17,661 nt of DNA from RGIG3009 sp045630765. Lineage in GTDB: Bacteria; Bacillota; Clostridia; Oscillospirales; Acutalibacteraceae. The DNA is taken from positions 1 through 17,661 of the forward strand of contig JAZQTM010000105.1 of the NCBI GenBank assembly GCA_045630765.1, in the 5' to 3' direction. A program made the translations under genes and the position numbers. The notes below the pieces were generated by a model. The model saw only the letters and a program-made list of their open reading frames with translations. It was not told where the DNA came from and made no database searches. Position 1 is the stretch's first letter; each line of letters starts with the position of its first letter. This document shows, piece after piece, positions 14,312-17,661 of this stretch.

Positions 14312-15358
14312 TTATTCCCCTATTTCCGCGAGTTGCTCTTGGATGTAGGCAAGCGATGCGATCTTCTCTTTGGTCTGCTCCACATTCAGCAGTTCGGTGT
14401 TGTTGGAGTTAAACTCGGTGAGCGGATTACGTTCGGCATCACCTTTGTTGAAGTATTTATCGTAATTCAAACCGCGGTTATCGCACGGGACACGATAAAA
14501 GTCGCCCATATCGATCGCGTTTGCGCATTCCTCGTTGGTGAGCAGGGTTTCGTACATTTTCTCGCCGTGGCGGATGCCGATGACCTTGATATTCTCTTTG
14601 TCACCGCCGAACAGCTCGCACACCGCTTCCGCTTGTGTCTGAATGGTGCAAGCGGGGGCTTTTTGGACTAAAATATCGCCCGCTTCGCCGTTTTCGAACG
14701 CGAACAATACCAGATCCACCGCTTCATCTAAACTCATAATAAAACGAGTCATATTGCCGTCGGTGATGGTGTTGGGCTTAGCCGCTTTGATCTGATCGAT
14801 CCACAGCGGGATGACCGAGCCGCGCGAACACATCACGTTACCGTAACGCGTGCAGCAGATCTTCGTCTTATCGGGGGAAACGGTGCGGGATTTTGCCACG
14901 ACCACCTTTTCCATCATCGCTTTGGAGGTGCCCATCGCGTTGACAGGATACGCCGCCTTATCGGTGGATAAGCACACGACGTTCTTAACACCCGCTTCAA
15001 TCGCGGCGGTCAACACGTTTTCGGTGCCGAGCACATTCGTCTTCACCGCTTCAATGGGGAAAAACTCGCAAGACGGCACCTGCTTTAACGCTGCCGCGTG
15101 GAAGATGTAGTCAACACCATGCATCGCGTTTTTCACTGAAGCGAGATCGCGCACGTCGCCGATATAGAATTTGATTTTATCCGCAACTTCGGGCATCTTC
15201 GCCTGGAATTCGTGGCGCATATCGTCCTGCTTTTTCTCATCACGCGAGAAAATGCGGATCTCGCCGATATCGGTTTGTAAGAAACGGTTTAACACCGCAT
15301 TGCCGAAACTACCGGTACCACCGGTGATGAGTAACGTTTTGCCGGTAAAAAGTGACAT
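14312..15358 (-). CDS. capE: CapE-type UDP-GlcNAc 4,6-dehydratase/5-epimerase
   Basis: A 348-residue extended SDR enzyme of the CapE/FnlA group, the first step of UDP-L-FucNAc synthesis: C-4,6 dehydration of UDP-GlcNAc with C-5 inversion. The NAD(P) site is ITGGTGSFGN (11-20). HAAALKQVPSCEFFP (87-101) is typical of the CapE group. The active site STDKAAYPVNAMGTSK (131-146) has Met142 where most SDR enzymes have Tyr (MxxxK, not YxxxK), with Asp133-Lys134 as the catalytic pair, as in inverting dehydratases such as FlaA1. The ATG at 15356-15358 follows GGGGGAG. CapF and CapG are downstream in the same operon, separated by an acyltransferase and a nucleotidyltransferase-like gene. PseB-type function is less likely because the CapF/CapG partners are present. 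Confidence 0.93.
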   Translation of the reverse strand: MSLFTGKTLLITGGTGSFGNAVLNRFLQTDIGEIRIFSRDEKKQDDMRHEFQAKMPEVADKIKFYIGDVRDLASVKNAMHGVDYIFHAAALKQVPSCEFFPIEAVKTNVLGTENVLTAAIEAGVKNVVCLSTDKAAYPVNAMGTSKAMMEKVVVAKSRTVSPDKTKICCTRYGNVMCSRGSVIPLWIDQIKAAKPNTITDGNMTRFIMSLDEAVDLVLFAFENGEAGDILVQKAPACTIQTQAEAVCELFGGDKENIKVIGIRHGEKMYETLLTNEECANAIDMGDFYRVPCDNRGLNYDKYFNKGDAERNPLTEFNSNNTELLNVEQTKEKIASLAYIQEQLAEIGE

Positions 15359-15379
15359 GAGAATCTCCCCCTATATTGC

Positions 15380-15967
15380 TTAAATACTATTTTCTTGCAA
15401 ACGCATTTTGTGTATGGTCAGCTCTTCTTCCGAAAACCGCTGTGCCACCACGCGGGCAGGCACACCGGCAACGATCGAATACGGCGGCACCGATTTTGTG
15501 ACAACGGCACCCGCCGCCACCACCGAGCCCGTCCCGATCGTGACGCCCTTGAGTATGGTGGCGTTACAACCGATCCAGACGTCGTCTTCGATCACGACAT
15601 TTTCGTCATCTTCCGGCCGTTTCTCGGCATCGGTTACCGAGCGCATGGTGCGCCCGACGAGATCGATGCGGTGATTACCCGTGATGATGGTCACCTGAGG
15701 GCCGAACATCACGTCACGGCCGATCAGCACCTCCGCACGCGTGCTCAAAATGGTCGTGCGAGGGCCCAAATAGGAATTATCGCCCACGCTCACATGATGA
15801 CAGGTAAGCTCGGCACCTTTGTCAATGTGTACGTTGTCGCCGCAATATTTCAGCCGCTGCTTCAAGGCCGGCAGGGTCACCTTGGCATACCACAGACCTT
15901 GTAAGCGGCGCGCCGCTTTATCTAAGGTGCCAATGTATCCCCCCGACTTTTTGGGGTGTTTTGACAT
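15380..15967 (-). CDS. Hexapeptide-repeat (left-handed beta-helix) O-acetyltransferase
   Basis: A 195-residue acetyltransferase of the maltose/galactoside O-acetyltransferase-like, CatB/NodL group, which transfers acetyl from acetyl-CoA to a sugar. Hexapeptide repeats run from about 44 to 172 (GDNVHIDKG, VSVGDNSYLG, VLIGRDVMFG, VVIEDDVWIGCN, VTIGTGSVVAAG). The expected catalytic His is His99 in ITGNHRID. The C-terminal block ends SVPPYSIVAGVPARVV (159-174). The frame is open to 16084, but the ATG at 15965-15967 behind GAGAGGG is chosen because the extra Arg/Ser-rich N-terminus is not family-like. It is separated from the flippase by 70 bp and from capE by 21 bp. It probably decorates the repeat unit. 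Confidence 0.9.
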   Translation of the reverse strand: MSKHPKKSGGYIGTLDKAARRLQGLWYAKVTLPALKQRLKYCGDNVHIDKGAELTCHHVSVGDNSYLGPRTTILSTRAEVLIGRDVMFGPQVTIITGNHRIDLVGRTMRSVTDAEKRPEDDENVVIEDDVWIGCNATILKGVTIGTGSVVAAGAVVTKSVPPYSIVAGVPARVVAQRFSEEELTIHKMRLQENSI

Positions 15968-15990
15968 ACTTTCCCTCTCCCTTGATTTTC

Positions 15991-16023
15991 CGTCAAAGAC
16001 ACCGTTTTGCAGCGAATTTGACG
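15991..16023. repeat. Inverted repeat in the flippase-acetyltransferase gap
   Basis: CGTCAAA (15991-15997) and TTTGACG (16017-16023) form 7-bp arms with a 19-nt spacer. Within the same gap there are two near-direct copies of CAAAACGGYGTC (minus strand). This is the longest gap inside the operon (70 bp). It shows no T-run or obvious promoter, so its role is unknown. Confidence 0.45.
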
Positions 16024-16037
16024 CCGTTTTGGTTGTT

Positions 16038-17522
16038 TTACGACGCAGTGCGGAACGAGTTGATCGTTTTGAGTACCGCCGCAATTTTCTTAAAGTGAAT
16101 GGCCAGCGCCGATAGGCCGAAGATCGCCATGCAGACGATCATGGATACGTAGGCGTGCAGACCGAGGTGGACGAGTAGCAGGTTCAGCGCGAACATCGCC
16201 GCCCACAGCAGCGCCAGCGACGTGATGAACCACGCAACGTCCTTGAGATCAAACACGTCGCGCCATCGGGTGTCCAGTAGTTTGACGGTGCGGTTCATGA
16301 TCAGCAGCGTGTAGACCAGCGCTGATACCAGCGTGGAAATCGCCGGTCCGATCAAACCGAACAGGGCGTACAGCGCAATGTTCAGCACGAAGTTGATGCC
16401 CAACGCAACGATCGAGTAGATCATGATGTTTTTGGATTTACCGGCCGACACTAAAATTAAGTGCATACTGGCAAAGCGCAACATACTGTCGAAAATATAC
16501 AAGACAAAGATCGGCAGACCGACCACGTATTTCTCGTCATACAAAAACGAGATCATGGTGGACGGGGCAATCAGCACCATGGTGGCGAGGATCCACACGC
16601 TGTAGTACCCGACCTTTAAGTAGGACGAGAACAAGCGCACGCTTTCCTCGCGGTTTTTCTCGGTGACATACCGCACGATATACGGGATCAACACGATCGC
16701 AAACGAACTCACCAAAAAGTCAAACGGTAACAATTTGGAGCAGTTGGTGTAAACGGCAAGTTCTTCGGTGGTCCCCATACGGCCGATCACCAGCTTGTCA
16801 AGATCACGTGACAGTTCGGAGGTGAGCATGTATACCCCCATCGGCAGACCGTATGCGAAAATGGGGCCGATATGCGACTTGGAGATCTTGTGCGGCTGGA
16901 TCTTTACCCCACGCCGCGCGAGTGAGAAATGGTAGACCAGCATGATCGCCACTTCTTGGGCGAGCATCACCACAAAGATCCAGACTAAGTTTTTGAGTAC
17001 ATAGACGGCCAAATAAATGGTGATAATCCGTACGACGATCATCGCCAAGCTGTAAAACGACATCAACTTGGCTTTGCCGACCGCTACGTACAGTACCTGA
17101 TAAAAATACACGATGTTGGCGAGTGCCGGCATCAGGGCGACCAACGGGATCAACACTGTGACCGCTTCGTTGCCGAAGTAAGCGGCGATCAGATCCCGCC
17201 CGAGAATGATGGCGAACGCCAGTACCGCACCGATCATCCATTCTAAGAAAAAAACGGTATTGACGATACGCGAACGCTTTTCCTCGTCCAAGTCATCCTT
17301 GCGGTTAAAAAAGTAGCTGACCGCGTCACATAAACCGAGTAGTATCAGAGATTTACCAATGGCAGAAATAAGGTTGGCTTGTGAATAGGTGCCGTATTCG
17401 GTGAGTGACAGACCACTGGACAGCAGTTTGGAGGAGACGATACCAAACAGCAACGTCAGGATCTTACCGACAGCCAAAAACATCGAGTCCCACGAGGCAC
17501 CTTTCAAACTGAGCTTTTTCAT
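16038..17522 (-). CDS. Wzx-type polysaccharide flippase (MATE/MVF superfamily)
   Basis: A 494-residue membrane protein with about 12-14 helices, of the oligosaccharide flippase family. It should move undecaprenyl-pyrophosphate-linked repeat units across the cytoplasmic membrane. The N-terminus (SMFLAVGKILTLLFGIVSSK) and the EYGTYSQANLI segment are typical. Charged residues sit in loops such as RDLDKLVIGRMG (about 255-267) and YVTEKNREES. Length is usual. The ATG at 17520-17522 overlaps the stop of the upstream acetyltransferase (ATGA) and has GGAGG (17530-17534) 7 nt ahead. No wzy polymerase or glycosyltransferase is in the window; these should lie upstream, beyond 17661. Confidence 0.9.
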   Translation of the reverse strand: MKKLSLKGASWDSMFLAVGKILTLLFGIVSSKLLSSGLSLTEYGTYSQANLISAIGKSLILLGLCDAVSYFFNRKDDLDEEKRSRIVNTVFFLEWMIGAVLAFAIILGRDLIAAYFGNEAVTVLIPLVALMPALANIVYFYQVLYVAVGKAKLMSFYSLAMIVVRIITIYLAVYVLKNLVWIFVVMLAQEVAIMLVYHFSLARRGVKIQPHKISKSHIGPIFAYGLPMGVYMLTSELSRDLDKLVIGRMGTTEELAVYTNCSKLLPFDFLVSSFAIVLIPYIVRYVTEKNREESVRLFSSYLKVGYYSVWILATMVLIAPSTMISFLYDEKYVVGLPIFVLYIFDSMLRFASMHLILVSAGKSKNIMIYSIVALGINFVLNIALYALFGLIGPAISTLVSALVYTLLIMNRTVKLLDTRWRDVFDLKDVAWFITSLALLWAAMFALNLLLVHLGLHAYVSMIVCMAIFGLSALAIHFKKIAAVLKTINSFRTAS

Positions 17523-17661
17523 ACGGTTTCCTCCGGCGGCGTCAGTTGCTTGACCACCCGTGCCGGATTGCCGGCCACCACGCTGTAGGGCGGAACGTCT
17601 TTGGTGACGATCGCACCCAGTGCCACAATGGAGCCTTTGCCGACAGTGACACCTTTAAGTA
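17519..17661 (-). CDS. Hexapeptide-repeat acetyltransferase (3' end, cut by window edge)
   Basis: Only the last 46 codons are present. They are the terminal coil and tail of a left-handed beta-helix acetyltransferase: LKGVTVGKGSIVALGAIVTK, then DVPPYSVVAGNPARVV and a short tail. The block closely resembles the same region of the acetyltransferase at 15380-15967, so the two may be paralogues. The stop TGA (17519-17521) overlaps the flippase ATG. The catalytic part lies outside the window, so serine, colanic-acid-type or sugar acetyltransferase activity cannot be told apart. Confidence 0.88.
   Translation of the reverse strand, partial: LKGVTVGKGSIVALGAIVTKDVPPYSVVAGNPARVVKQLTPPEETV

Noticed and set aside
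14312..15358. PseB/FlaA1 (pseudaminic acid) assignment for the 4,6-dehydratase
   Set aside because: The active site is shared, but CapF and CapG partners and the QVPSCEFFP block favour CapE; no PseC-type aminotransferase is present in the window.

Overview
The window looks like chromosomal DNA of an endospore-forming Bacillota lineage, most likely Clostridia. The evidence is strong AGGAGG-type ribosome binding sites, extended -10 promoters of the TATGGTAT type, a BofA-family gene of the sporulation sigma-K checkpoint behind a sigma-E-like promoter, and a divergent ParE/ParC pair of the kind found in gut Clostridia. G+C appears to be near 50% by eye. I saw no tRNA, rRNA, CRISPR array, transposase or phage gene, and no obvious frameshifted gene.

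Positions 1-5700, minus strand, are housekeeping. Read in the direction of transcription they hold parE and parC (a second type IIA topoisomerase), secG (Sec translocase) with its own promoter and terminator, a BofA-family gene, and the 5' part of a PgeF/YfiH (laccase-domain) gene cut by the window edge. Positions 5700-7900, plus strand, are a compact three-gene operon: a membrane-anchored NAGPA phosphodiester glycosidase-like protein, a two-helix small membrane protein and a LysR regulator. It ends at a bidirectional terminator. Facing it, 7904-9551 on the minus strand, is a TRAP-type large permease (DctM-like) followed by a 92-residue membrane protein. A near-consensus sigma-A promoter drives it, and no DctP binding protein is visible.

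Positions 9640-17661, minus strand, are the downstream part of a surface polysaccharide operon. In order of transcription: the end of a hexapeptide-repeat acetyltransferase (cut by the edge), a Wzx-type flippase, a second hexapeptide-repeat acetyltransferase, CapE, an acyltransferase-3 membrane protein, CapG, an NTP_transf_5 nucleotidyltransferase-like protein, CapF, and a strong rho-independent terminator. CapE, CapF and CapG together are the known route from UDP-GlcNAc to UDP-N-acetyl-L-fucosamine, so the glycan very probably contains L-FucNAc. The acyl- and acetyltransferases would decorate it and the flippase would export the lipid-linked unit. Several junctions are ATGA overlaps, which suggests translational coupling. 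Glycosyltransferases, polymerase and the operon promoter must lie beyond 17661.

Most of the window is recognisable. The points most worth a second look are the sigma-E-like promoter of bofA, the altered motifs of the ParE/ParC pair, the NTP_transf_5 gene inside the FucNAc pathway, and the TRAP permease with an undersized partner.
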